From positions 1-51,075 of the forward strand of contig JAISFN010000066.1 in the NCBI GenBank assembly GCA_031263585.1: 51,075 nucleotides of DNA, given 5' to 3'. Shown here piece by piece: positions 27,393-36,930 of this stretch; positions within the stretch are counted from its first letter, which is position 1, and each line of letters opens with the position of its first letter. This DNA comes from Prevotellaceae bacterium. Its GTDB lineage: Bacteria > Bacteroidota > Bacteroidia > Bacteroidales > UBA932. The notes below the pieces were generated by a model. That model was not told where the DNA came from. It was given only the letters and a program-made list of their open reading frames with translations, and searched no databases. The translations under genes and the position numbers were made by a program.

Positions 27393-30300
27393 GATTGGAT
27401 AGCAATAAATTTCCGTCTGTCTGCCTGAAATTGTAAAATAGGCAAATCATAAATAACAGCATTCCGGTTGCTTTCTCTTTTTACAAAATGAACTGCAGAA
27501 ATATATGGCTCAATAATTCCTGTTTTATCTTCAGGAGTAACACATAATAACTGTAAGTGCAGCTGTTTACAAAGTTGCATTAAATAGTTTGCTTTTTCTG
27601 CGTCCTGATTACTAAAAGACTCATCAATGCAAATGAAGCGAAATGAATTTGTATTTCTTCCAGTTTGGCTTATTCCAAATTGGTAAGCAATTGCCGAACC
27701 TAAAATTGTATAAGTCAACTGAGCCTTTTCGCCTCCTGAAAGTTTTCCTGTACTATCGTAAGTTCTATATATGCTTTTATCTTCCCTACGCAATTCTTTA
27801 GCACTAAAATTTAACCAATTTCTTACATCTGTTACATATCTACGCTCATTTTCGTTGTTGGAAAGAGTTTCTATTAAGGATTTTATTTTCAAAAAGCTAT
27901 CTTCTAAAATTTGATCGTTTTTTGCTCTTAAATATTCAGCCATATTGGGCTTCCAATCCTTAAGTCTTAGCCTGAAATGACGAATCTTATCCGAGTTATC
28001 TCTTTTTATATCTAAAAAGATGTATGTTTCGGGACTAGGGCGAAAATTGATTTTTTCTAAAGAATTATTCAACGCTTCAATATTTTCTCTTATATTCTCT
28101 TCCTGTGTCTCCAAATTAGCCTGAAATTTGGTCATCCGGTCAATCATATCATTATTGAGGTATTTTTTGAAACGTTCTTTGTATTCATATAATTGTTCAT
28201 TTTTAATATGGAGATATAACTCAACATATTCTGACACGAATTCGGTACTTGCCGATAATTTATCTGTATCGCTTTCCCAATCGGGGAATTTTTCCCGTAG
28301 TTCTTGACTTGGTTTTTTGAATTCAACTAAACATCCAGATAACTGTTGTCCTAACAATCTTATTTCATCTTTATTCTCATCTATATCGGAACGTAACCTA
28401 TCAATTATTTCTTTTTGAATTGATTCAAATGTAACTAAAGTAAGTTGTTTTAATAATTCGAATTTTGATTCAAAAGATGAAAATTGGTTTGTGAAATCCA
28501 TATCTGAAAAGCCAACGATAATCTCCTTACATTTTTGCAGCTGTAGTTTATTATTGTTACAGCTACTATCAATAAGTATTTGGTTTTTATTAAAATCACT
28601 TAGATTATTATTCAATGTCTTTATTTGGTCGACTAAATCGTTCAATTGCTTTTTTAATGTTTCAACCCGATTGTTGGTTTTTATCAACTCATCTTTTTCT
28701 TCTATGATCTTTTGAATGCCAACAGCAATTTCCTGCCAGTTAATTTCTTGAAATTTATCAAAATCTGATAATTTAATGGCAATTTCTTTTTCATTATTCA
28801 AACGGCCATATTGACGCCTAAAAGTCTTAATTTGCTTTTCAGCATTTTTTATTTCCATGTCAATATCCGAAAGAGCCTTTTGAGTGATTTTGATTTTTTC
28901 CTTATTGTCCCAGCCTAATACAAAATTAGCTTTATCAAATATTTTTAAACGATCATCTTTTTCATGTCGCCTTTCATTCTTAATCAAGCCGGAAGACGTT
29001 AAAGCACGCTTACATGTTTTAAATGAACTTAAATCATTGGTACAGACATAATCAAAATAAGTTCGTACTTGATTCTCTAGCCAATCAGCATATTCAGATT
29101 GCCTGTTGATTTCTATTTTTGAAAGCAGGCTATCCTGTACATCCGGAACCAATTGATTCAAAAAATTTTCTTCTTTTATTCGTTGATAAACAATTCGTCC
29201 GTTTAAATTATTTTCGTTAACAAATTGGTTTACATGGTTATAAAACCGCTCAGGGACTATTAGTTGTAAAGCGAAATGATGCAATACTTTTTCAATAGCA
29301 AATTCCCATTCTTTTTTCGCTTTTACTTTTATCTGAAGAAGTTCTCCAATAAAAGGAATTTCGACTTCAGAAGCTCCAATTGCTCGCAAAATTTCCTGAC
29401 GAATTTCCGCTACTCTTCCTGTGATATTATTTTTTTGTTTGCGAAGAGTGTCCAACTCTAAAGCTTTTCCCTTATAGTTATTTTCGAGATGCTTTACTTT
29501 TTCTTCTTCTATTATGTATGAACGATAAGCATCGGAAGCATCATTTTCTATGGTATCTTTTTGGCTTTTTATCACTTCTAATTGCGTATAAAAATACTGT
29601 TCGTCCGGATTCTCCTGTAGATTTATTTTGCGGATAAGGTTGTTATACTTATTCAGCAATCCTTCCCTACGACTCTTTTCTTTAGTTTGCGCTGTAATAT
29701 CTTTCTCTAGTTTTTCAATTCGATTACCAACTTCATCTTGCTTGATCTCAACAACCAAATCTGTTTTGTCATTTTCTTTTCGCTCAATAACAGTTGACAA
29801 CTCATTTATTTTTGAATTGTATTCGCTTAATTCAAACTCCTGCTTTTTTATTTCTTTCTCTAGCAAATCCAACTTCCGGGTAGTAAAATAGACTGGAGCT
29901 GTATTTTGTAACTCATTAAGCTTATGTTGTTTTTGATTTAGCAGTAGCAACTCTTTTTCTTTTTCTATGATCGGGTCTAAAAGTGTCAATTGAGCTTCTG
30001 CTTTAAGGATCTGATTATGTGCTTTTACCAATGATTGAAAACCTTCTTTTAGAGAGAAAAATTCATCTTCTATATTCGTTTCCTCTAACATATTCTTTCG
30101 GATAAAATCATCCAAATTACCAAGCACTTTCAGTCCAACTGTCTGGCTAAAAAGAATAGAAGCTTTTTCCGAACGCATACCAAAGAAACGTCGCATTGAT
30201 TCTGCATACTTTCCAGGAGAATCAAAGAAATCAATCTGTTCTTTAGTCCCGTATTTAGGATATTTTTGCTTCAAGCGTTTTTTCCATGAGCCATTCGCAT

Positions 30301-30796
30301 CAAAAGGAGTGAAGTCTTTCTCGATAGAAAGATCTTTGTGGGATATAACAAAATTTCGCTTCATCTCAGAGCCAACAAACCACCGAGTTTGAACTAATGT
30401 TATAAATCTCTCTTCGTTTTGAAACACGGCTAAAATAATTGAATATGTTTTTGTTTTATCTGGACGAAGTCGTTGAATTTCTCTTGTTTGTTCGTTTTCT
30501 ATTTCACCAATTTCTCCCAGCACATACGATTCTTCCGATCGTTCATCTTTAGTATTTGCTCCAGATGCCTGATTATAACGACGCATACGCCGTTCAGGAA
30601 CTAAAAGTGTCAGGATTGCTTCTAAATAAGTTGTCTTACCGGCTCCATTAGCCCCTGTCAACAGACTGGTGTTTCCCTTCGGAGAAATGCTGTATATATG
30701 TTTATCAAATACCCCCCAGTTAAATATTTCAACCCGCTGAAGTCGATAACCTGCTTCCGATGATTGAGTGCTGAATAAACTATAATTGTGACTCAT
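27389..30796 (-). CDS. jetC: Wadjet SMC-like ATPase JetC
   Basis: 1135 residues. The Walker A motif GANGAGKT lies at residues 48-55, long coiled-coil arms occupy about 250-480 and 640-960, with a hinge-like globular section between (EIPFIGELLQIKVKAKKEWE region). The ABC signature LSGGEKAQL is near 1017 and Walker B FICIDESFSNQD near 1057. This is the MukB/SbcC-like SMC subunit that, with JetA and JetB, forms the DNA loop-extruding complex of Wadjet. Its start overlaps the end of jetB by 17 bases. The ATPase motifs look complete, so the motor should be active. Confidence 0.93.
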   Translation of the reverse strand: MSHNYSLFSTQSSEAGYRLQRVEIFNWGVFDKHIYSISPKGNTSLLTGANGAGKTTYLEAILTLLVPERRMRRYNQASGANTKDERSEESYVLGEIGEIENEQTREIQRLRPDKTKTYSIILAVFQNEERFITLVQTRWFVGSEMKRNFVISHKDLSIEKDFTPFDANGSWKKRLKQKYPKYGTKEQIDFFDSPGKYAESMRRFFGMRSEKASILFSQTVGLKVLGNLDDFIRKNMLEETNIEDEFFSLKEGFQSLVKAHNQILKAEAQLTLLDPIIEKEKELLLLNQKQHKLNELQNTAPVYFTTRKLDLLEKEIKKQEFELSEYNSKINELSTVIERKENDKTDLVVEIKQDEVGNRIEKLEKDITAQTKEKSRREGLLNKYNNLIRKINLQENPDEQYFYTQLEVIKSQKDTIENDASDAYRSYIIEEEKVKHLENNYKGKALELDTLRKQKNNITGRVAEIRQEILRAIGASEVEIPFIGELLQIKVKAKKEWEFAIEKVLHHFALQLIVPERFYNHVNQFVNENNLNGRIVYQRIKEENFLNQLVPDVQDSLLSKIEINRQSEYADWLENQVRTYFDYVCTNDLSSFKTCKRALTSSGLIKNERRHEKDDRLKIFDKANFVLGWDNKEKIKITQKALSDIDMEIKNAEKQIKTFRRQYGRLNNEKEIAIKLSDFDKFQEINWQEIAVGIQKIIEEKDELIKTNNRVETLKKQLNDLVDQIKTLNNNLSDFNKNQILIDSSCNNNKLQLQKCKEIIVGFSDMDFTNQFSSFESKFELLKQLTLVTFESIQKEIIDRLRSDIDENKDEIRLLGQQLSGCLVEFKKPSQELREKFPDWESDTDKLSASTEFVSEYVELYLHIKNEQLYEYKERFKKYLNNDMIDRMTKFQANLETQEENIRENIEALNNSLEKINFRPSPETYIFLDIKRDNSDKIRHFRLRLKDWKPNMAEYLRAKNDQILEDSFLKIKSLIETLSNNENERRYVTDVRNWLNFSAKELRREDKSIYRTYDSTGKLSGGEKAQLTYTILGSAIAYQFGISQTGRNTNSFRFICIDESFSNQDAEKANYLMQLCKQLHLQLLCVTPEDKTGIIEPYISAVHFVKRESNRNAVIYDLPILQFQADRRKFIAIQS

Positions 30797-31361
30797 AATC
30801 GGTTAATTTTTGTTTGAACTCTAATAATTTATCTGCTGTAATTTTTGATTTGATAATACGACGGACTTCATATTTTAGGTCGTCAACATATGGGCTATCT
30901 TCTATCTTTTTAAGAAAACCTAACCCCAGCATATCTTTTATTAAAGTATCGAGATTTCGCAATAACTTAGCCTGATTTGATTTTTCTTTGAAAAACATTT
31001 CAATTCGTTCCCTAAATTGCTTGTGTGAAATATACAAATTCCGAGTTTCCGTATCAGTAATTTCAAATTCATCTAACCATTCTCTAAGTAATATACAAAG
31101 TAAAGTCTGCTCGTATGTTAAAGGCATTCGTCGGATTAGTCCAATTGTTTTTCCATCCTCATCTTCCTTCTGCCTTAAAAAGGCATACCCATCTTTTTCT
31201 TCAACAATAAGATCTATCCCTATTTGTCGAAGATAGCGTTCAATTGGGAATTGATTCAGTACCAACTCACCCCATAGTTTATCTTCATAATAAATAGAAC
31301 CTTGTAATAACCTTACAATTACAGGTGCATAAGGTAAAAGTGTTGTATCTATGTTTTCCAT
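30780..31361 (-). CDS. jetB: Wadjet subunit JetB (DUF4194)
   Basis: 193 residues from the ATG at 31361, which overlaps the jetA stop (TAATG); a TTG three codons upstream is less likely. The sequence (YEDKLWGELVLNQFPIERYL, YAFLRQKED, PLTYEQTLLCILLREWLDEF) matches the DUF4194 winged-helix family, the KITE/MukE-like subunit of Wadjet that bridges the kleisin JetA and the DNA. Size and order (A-B-C-D) are typical. Alone it has no catalytic motif. Confidence 0.9.
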   Translation of the reverse strand: MENIDTTLLPYAPVIVRLLQGSIYYEDKLWGELVLNQFPIERYLRQIGIDLIVEEKDGYAFLRQKEDEDGKTIGLIRRMPLTYEQTLLCILLREWLDEFEITDTETRNLYISHKQFRERIEMFFKEKSNQAKLLRNLDTLIKDMLGLGFLKKIEDSPYVDDLKYEVRRIIKSKITADKLLEFKQKLTDYESQL

Positions 31362-32815
31362 TATCGGCAATATATTATTTGAGGGATTTTCAGATATTTA
31401 TTTTCTTCAACATCAAAAAGCAGAACATCAGAAATATTTTCATTTACAACATACTTTTCCGAATAATTAATCAGAGAAATATAACCTATCAATTCATTCA
31501 AACCTTTGGTTACAGGGTATCTTTCTATTACCTGACTAAGTGTCACTTGTTCTTTATCATTCAATAATGAATCTATTTTTCCAATTAACTCTTTTATATT
31601 AACAGTGTCTGGACTAAAGAGGTTACTCATGGTTTCCAGATCTGCTTTTGACTTGAACGCTTCAGGATGAATGTTAAATTCTGGGATAATCTTTTCTTCT
31701 CCTAATTTTCTTTCCATTGGCATATTTATTTCTGCTTCCAGTTCAATTATAATTCCACAATCTTCTGGAATTTTATGATCAATGAGGCAGAGAGAGACCT
31801 GTTTGATTTCAGCGATTGTTTCTCTTATTTTTCGGCTTTCCAACAAATGTTTTTCTGCAATAACTCGTGTCAATTTTTCAGCTAACAGATTATTACTGTC
31901 TAAAACTTTCTTCCCTGATTGAAATAGAATAGTTTTGATTCGCTTCAGATTACGATTATTGTATTCAATGCCTCTGTCTTCTAAAATATCATACACTTGC
32001 TTAATCAATATTTTTAGAGCATCCTGACTATCTTCGTCTATCAGAAAGTTCCAAAATGCATAGAAACTTTTTCCTTGGTCGCTCTCTTTTAATGTATCTA
32101 AAGCATCAAATGTGTAATGTAATATTTTCCCTTTTGACAAATCATATTGGCTTTGTTTTTCATAAATATCTCTTGTTATCATTTTAAAAATATCTTCTAC
32201 TTCCTTAAAATCACCAATTAGTTCGTTAGTCAATCGGGAAATATCTTCAAAACGAGATTGTATTTGATAATCTTCAAATTTCACAACACTTCCATCACGC
32301 TGTATTCGACGGATTTCTTCATCTATTTTCTTTTTCCGTTCTTCAAGTTCTTCTATTTTCTTTTTAGGGTCTTCAGTATTGTTGTCCACTAATTCTTTAA
32401 GTTTGTGGAAAATATCTTTAAACTTCGATTCTGTTCCAATGAACTTTCGTTCTTGCAACAAATCTAACATCTGAAAAACACGCTCCGTATGTTGTGTCAA
32501 AACATTGTATACAGTCTTTTCTGTGTCATCAATATAATTTCTCAGAAAACTGTCGTTTGTCCAAGTCTCAATATATTTTTTTGCTCTTTCGTAATTATCC
32601 GTTCCGAACGAAGACATGTCTTCTTCATCTAAATAATTTAGTTCGTCTATGTACCAAGCTAATTGATTTACCAATTTTTCATTTTGAATACTGATTTCAC
32701 CCTGTTCTTTAAATTGTGAATATAAAAAAGACAAAATAAGTGGAGCGTTACGCGAGCGCAACAACTTAAAACTTGGTGAACTTTTTAATTGTATCTCGAG
32801 TTTTTGGTAATCCAT
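31361..32815 (-). CDS. jetA: Wadjet kleisin subunit JetA (DUF3375)
   Basis: 484 residues, normal for type I. The start (LLRSRNAPLILSFLYSQFKE) and the coiled segment (IEELEERKKKIDEEIRRIQRDG, about 165-190) fit DUF3375, which is a MukF-like kleisin linking the JetC heads. DUF3375 identifies Wadjet type I. It begins 45 bases after the helicase gene of the Gabija-like pair and has no clear promoter of its own, so it seems to be read from the upstream genes. JetA, B, C and D are all full length. Confidence 0.92.
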   Translation of the reverse strand: MDYQKLEIQLKSSPSFKLLRSRNAPLILSFLYSQFKEQGEISIQNEKLVNQLAWYIDELNYLDEEDMSSFGTDNYERAKKYIETWTNDSFLRNYIDDTEKTVYNVLTQHTERVFQMLDLLQERKFIGTESKFKDIFHKLKELVDNNTEDPKKKIEELEERKKKIDEEIRRIQRDGSVVKFEDYQIQSRFEDISRLTNELIGDFKEVEDIFKMITRDIYEKQSQYDLSKGKILHYTFDALDTLKESDQGKSFYAFWNFLIDEDSQDALKILIKQVYDILEDRGIEYNNRNLKRIKTILFQSGKKVLDSNNLLAEKLTRVIAEKHLLESRKIRETIAEIKQVSLCLIDHKIPEDCGIIIELEAEINMPMERKLGEEKIIPEFNIHPEAFKSKADLETMSNLFSPDTVNIKELIGKIDSLLNDKEQVTLSQVIERYPVTKGLNELIGYISLINYSEKYVVNENISDVLLFDVEENKYLKIPQIIYCR

Positions 32816-32860
32816 GAGTATTATAAAAATCTACTTATTGTTAATTCCAAATTCATATCA

Positions 32861-34801
32861 TTAGTCTATTGAATGAACATTTTCCTCTTCAAACCATAAT
32901 TTAGCCTGACTAATCACATTAAGGCTGGGATTATGATAAAAGACAACAAGGTTTTCTTTTGCTCTAGTACAACAAACGTAGAATATCTTTTGTGTTCGTT
33001 CTAAAACACTTTGTTTATCTATTCTATTTGTGAATAAATATTCGAAATTATAATCATTCCATTTGCCATTGTCTAATATTACAAGTACATTGTTAAATTC
33101 TGTCCCTTTGGTCTTATGTTGGGTTGAGAAAGGTGTTTGTCCTTCTAAATATTTAAACAATTCCTGAAACTCATTATAATTGACGTTTTTTACTTGGTTA
33201 TAAATATATATTTTTTCTTCACGGAATTTCTCTAGTTTTTCATCTATTAAACAAATACCTTTTTCATGAGCGTCATTGATTACTTCTTCAATAGTTTTAT
33301 CTCCTACATTAACTAGACTTTCGATATTCTTCCTTAAAGTTCTTTTATCTTCAATGCTGTTTATTTGCTTGTAATCAGTGATTCTCAAAAATTCGTTATA
33401 TTGCCCATTGATATATAGAGTTATATTAGTTTGTATTTTGAATAGATGCCTTATTAGATTATCCCTTTTAGAGCCTTTCTTGTTTTCATCATCTTCATCT
33501 TGTTTTTTGTCATCTATCAATTGGTCTTTATCTACATATATTTTTGAAAATTTAGCATAGTTATAATCTAACGCCGTTTGATATAAGTTAGGGTTATTGT
33601 CAATAAATCGTTGCATAGTAGGGGTTGGGCTGACAGCATTCAAATCTCTACCTGTTTTGCCTCGTTGCGAGATTGCGACTACTTCTCCAAAAGTATTTGC
33701 AGAAAAATCAGTAGTAACTCCATTGCTCTTGATGTAATCCTTTATTCGTTTTTTGAAATCTAATATGTAATCTTTATCGTAAATATCCATCAATGTTCGA
33801 AATCCGGCTTTATCAGCAATTAAGTTATGAGTTAGGTTTAACTCTTTTGTTTCTTTTGCATCTGAAAAATTCCAACCGTGATGTTCAGATAAAAACTGCT
33901 TAACTCTTGAAATGTCTTCATTTGTAGAATGTATAAACATAATCTTCCCCTCTTTTACCTGACCATCCGCCATATTAGGTGCAAAATCATCAGTTGAAGG
34001 AACTTGCGTTATTTCGTCAGTTCGTAGTCTGTTTGCTAATGATATTATTTTCTGAGGATTTCTTCTGTTTTGTGCTTTTTTAACCTCTTTCACTTTCCCT
34101 TTGCCCTTATATTCATTGATATTGCCAATACCGTTATCATATATAGATTGCATAGCATCACCAAAAAAGCCAATGGTACTATGCTTTTCGTTCTTCGCAA
34201 AATGTTCTAATAGGATTCTGACAACTTCCCTATGGGTATCTTGATATTCATCAATGAAAATAAATCTGTATTTGTCTTTTACAATATCACAAAGTTTAGG
34301 ATAATGCTCAAACATATAGTCTGCAATCACAAGTAGTTCATCATGGGAAATAATGCCATCCTTTAATCTTAAGTATTCTTTATATTGAATTTTGACAGGT
34401 TCTTCTCTATTATCAAAAAAATCATTAGATATATTATCTAAGTCGTCTATTCTTACTTTGGTTACATTTTCATCATTGACCAATGCAACTATTGCTAATT
34501 TTAATTCCTTTTGAAAATGCTTAATGTTGTCCCACAAGAAGTCGTGAATAGTCGAAACATTCAAATTCTTATGGTTAACACGTTCTTCAATTTCCTTGAC
34601 CGCCGCATTTGTATAGGTCATACAAGCGACTTTTGAGATTGGATTGTCTGCAATAACCTGTCTTATTACCTGAACCAAAGAATATGTTTTACCACTTCCT
34701 GCACCACCACTTAGCAGAAAATTGTCACCATTAGCAATGTGTTCCATAATTTGTAGAAACTCGTCTTTTGGTCGCTCTATTATTAATCCTGTTTCAGCCA
34801 T
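32861..34801 (-). CDS. gajB: UvrD-like helicase, Gabija GajB-like
   Basis: 646 residues from the ATG at 34801; a TTG at 34837 would overlap the previous gene more deeply. Superfamily 1A helicase motifs are present: Walker A GGAGSGKT near residue 30, motif II FIDEYQDT near 180, motif III GDAMQSIYD near 220, HKTKGTEF (motif V region) near 575, and VCCTRAKENLVVF (motif VI) near 612. It follows the OLD-type nuclease gene with a 19-base overlap, the gajA-gajB order. It is longer than the studied Bacillus GajB (about 490 residues), so the assignment rests on domain pair and order; the pair could be a relative of Gabija. Confidence 0.8.
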   Translation of the reverse strand: MAETGLIIERPKDEFLQIMEHIANGDNFLLSGGAGSGKTYSLVQVIRQVIADNPISKVACMTYTNAAVKEIEERVNHKNLNVSTIHDFLWDNIKHFQKELKLAIVALVNDENVTKVRIDDLDNISNDFFDNREEPVKIQYKEYLRLKDGIISHDELLVIADYMFEHYPKLCDIVKDKYRFIFIDEYQDTHREVVRILLEHFAKNEKHSTIGFFGDAMQSIYDNGIGNINEYKGKGKVKEVKKAQNRRNPQKIISLANRLRTDEITQVPSTDDFAPNMADGQVKEGKIMFIHSTNEDISRVKQFLSEHHGWNFSDAKETKELNLTHNLIADKAGFRTLMDIYDKDYILDFKKRIKDYIKSNGVTTDFSANTFGEVVAISQRGKTGRDLNAVSPTPTMQRFIDNNPNLYQTALDYNYAKFSKIYVDKDQLIDDKKQDEDDENKKGSKRDNLIRHLFKIQTNITLYINGQYNEFLRITDYKQINSIEDKRTLRKNIESLVNVGDKTIEEVINDAHEKGICLIDEKLEKFREEKIYIYNQVKNVNYNEFQELFKYLEGQTPFSTQHKTKGTEFNNVLVILDNGKWNDYNFEYLFTNRIDKQSVLERTQKIFYVCCTRAKENLVVFYHNPSLNVISQAKLWFEEENVHSID

Positions 34802-36915
34802 AATAATCCTTCTTTTATGTACAAGGGGATATCCCAATCTTGAAAATCATTTTCAGCACTTAATAAAAGAATATCAATCGCAAAAGTGCCCTTGCTTTCT
34901 ATGCAATTTTCTGCTAAATAAAAAGGTGTTGCTGTTAAGTCGTAAAAATACTTCACGTTCTTCAACCCTTCAAACTTTGATCTATTAGCCTTAATAAAGT
35001 TTCTATTTTTATCAATACTGAAAAATGAATCTTCAAAACTTCTTGCCTGATATCCATTCTCATTTGTTTGAAATGCTATTTGGAGAAATCCATTTTTATC
35101 AACAATCCAATCGTTGTCTTTCTTAAATCTTTTGTTTTCAAAACCTAGTGCAATCAAATTACTAAATACATGCTCATCAAAAAAGAAATTTAATGCCGGA
35201 TTAGAAGTTCTTTCACCCTCTGAAACAAGACAAGTGAAATCTGCTTTCCTCTGTTTTCCTGTTTTTGTTAATTTGATATTGCCATTTGCATCTCTAATAA
35301 AATCTTTCTTTATTGAATCTAAGTCTGTAATCACTAAAGATTTTGTTCCAGTGAAATTGATAAATTTTTCAAATATGTTAGCATAGTTACCTACCTCAAC
35401 TATTGATATATTCTGTGACAACAAAGGTTTATCAGGGTTATCCTTGTCTATTTTCTTCATCATTGCAGGTAATAAAATACGCTCTGTATCGCCCTCAATA
35501 AAAATTGCTTTATCAGCAAAAAATAACTCTGCACGATTTATTGTTAGATATTGCTTTAGAAATCGAAAGTTTTTTTCTTGACCATTCTTAATATACTCTT
35601 TTTCTAAATCTTTTAAACTTCGTGCCTTTACACTATTTGAAGTTTCTTTTTTTAGATACTTGATATCATTGAAATCACTATCTGCAACAATATGTGAAGA
35701 ATGTGTGGTTATGATATACTGCAATTTTCTTTTTTCTCCGTCCTCTCTCTGAATACCTTCTTTTATCAGTTTCTTTATATTTTTAATGAATACATACTGC
35801 ATTTGTGGATGCGTATGTGCTTCTGGTTCTTCTATGAAAAGTAAGTTTATATCGGCAGGCTTTTTCTCTTTTTCGCGCTTAAACTCTTGAATAAGAATTT
35901 CTATTTCGAAAATCATACAAATCAAGTTCATATAGCCCAATCCATTATAATGTTCCGGCAACTTATTATCATTATCGTGCTTATAAACAACAGTAGTATT
36001 CCCCTTTAATAATTCCCGATGTTGCAAATTTGAAATAATTTCTATTTCTGATTCATTGGGTTTAATGCCGCCAAAATCACCTACTTTTTTAATTATTGTT
36101 TTGAATAAATCTACATATATATCGCTTAATTGATCATCAGTTTCGCTTAACTTATCTTTAAAATCTTCAACAGCCTTATTTTGATCTGGACTTGTTTCTG
36201 TTTTCTCATATATCTTTGATGTCTGCATGGACAGTGTTTTATCTACTTCTTTATTTGCAACATCTCTACGAGCACTAATATATTTAAAATTAATAATGTC
36301 TTTTATACTTATTAATTCCTTATCTAGGTCAATAAAGTTGTCATCATTAACGATTTGTGTGTTTTTGTTTACCTCGAGAGATTTTCTATATGATCTAAAA
36401 TATTTATCATGATTTTTTCGTAGAAAATCATACAAAGATTTTGGCTTATAGTCTTTATTCTCATTTTGCTTAACTACTTCGTTAGCAGCAAACTCTCGAT
36501 AATCTTTTCTTACTTCTATATATTTCTCAAAAACTAAAAGATACTCAAAGCCCAATACAATATAATTGTTTTCAGGGTCTAAATCCATCATCACCCGACT
36601 AACATTCTCTAAATTGCATGTTTCAGTATATTGAATGAATAACTTCAACTTAATACCTTTGTTCTGATAATCATTTTCATCAATAGCATTATCGCCTTCT
36701 ATTAAGTTTTGAACTTCTTTCTTAAAGTCAATATTGAAATCGTCGAAATAAAATTTATTCTTTTCTGATTGATTAAGAAACTTGTCAAGCACAGACAATA
36801 TAGATGTTTTACCTGTGTTATTTTTGCCTATCACTAATGATAATTCATCTTCTAAATCAATAGAGAAGTTTTTGAGAAGTCTGTAATTTTCGACTTGAAT
36901 TTTAAATATCTTCAT
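34783..36915 (-). CDS. gajA: OLD-family ATPase/Toprim nuclease, Gabija GajA-like
   Basis: 710 residues. The N-terminal ABC-type ATPase has Walker A GKNNTGKTS (30-38), Walker B LLFIEEPEAHTHP near 358 and TTHSSHIV near 405. The C-terminal Toprim domain has the metal-binding FIEGDTERILLP near 470 and VITDLDS near 528, followed by about 170 more residues. Class 2 OLD proteins beside a UvrD helicase define Gabija, in which GajA nicks phage DNA and is held in check by nucleotides. It exceeds the studied GajA length (578), with the extra sequence mainly at the C-terminus and in the ATPase insert. The start is 15 bases after the stop of the DUF4143 ATPase gene. Confidence 0.85.
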   Translation of the reverse strand: MKIFKIQVENYRLLKNFSIDLEDELSLVIGKNNTGKTSILSVLDKFLNQSEKNKFYFDDFNIDFKKEVQNLIEGDNAIDENDYQNKGIKLKLFIQYTETCNLENVSRVMMDLDPENNYIVLGFEYLLVFEKYIEVRKDYREFAANEVVKQNENKDYKPKSLYDFLRKNHDKYFRSYRKSLEVNKNTQIVNDDNFIDLDKELISIKDIINFKYISARRDVANKEVDKTLSMQTSKIYEKTETSPDQNKAVEDFKDKLSETDDQLSDIYVDLFKTIIKKVGDFGGIKPNESEIEIISNLQHRELLKGNTTVVYKHDNDNKLPEHYNGLGYMNLICMIFEIEILIQEFKREKEKKPADINLLFIEEPEAHTHPQMQYVFIKNIKKLIKEGIQREDGEKRKLQYIITTHSSHIVADSDFNDIKYLKKETSNSVKARSLKDLEKEYIKNGQEKNFRFLKQYLTINRAELFFADKAIFIEGDTERILLPAMMKKIDKDNPDKPLLSQNISIVEVGNYANIFEKFINFTGTKSLVITDLDSIKKDFIRDANGNIKLTKTGKQRKADFTCLVSEGERTSNPALNFFFDEHVFSNLIALGFENKRFKKDNDWIVDKNGFLQIAFQTNENGYQARSFEDSFFSIDKNRNFIKANRSKFEGLKNVKYFYDLTATPFYLAENCIESKGTFAIDILLLSAENDFQDWDIPLYIKEGLLWLKQD

Positions 36916-36930
36916 ATCATAGCTTGTTTA

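Noticed and set aside
34837-34837. TTG start for the helicase gene, twelve codons upstream
   Set aside because: ATG at 34801 follows the usual short overlap with gajA, and the helicase family start fits better there.
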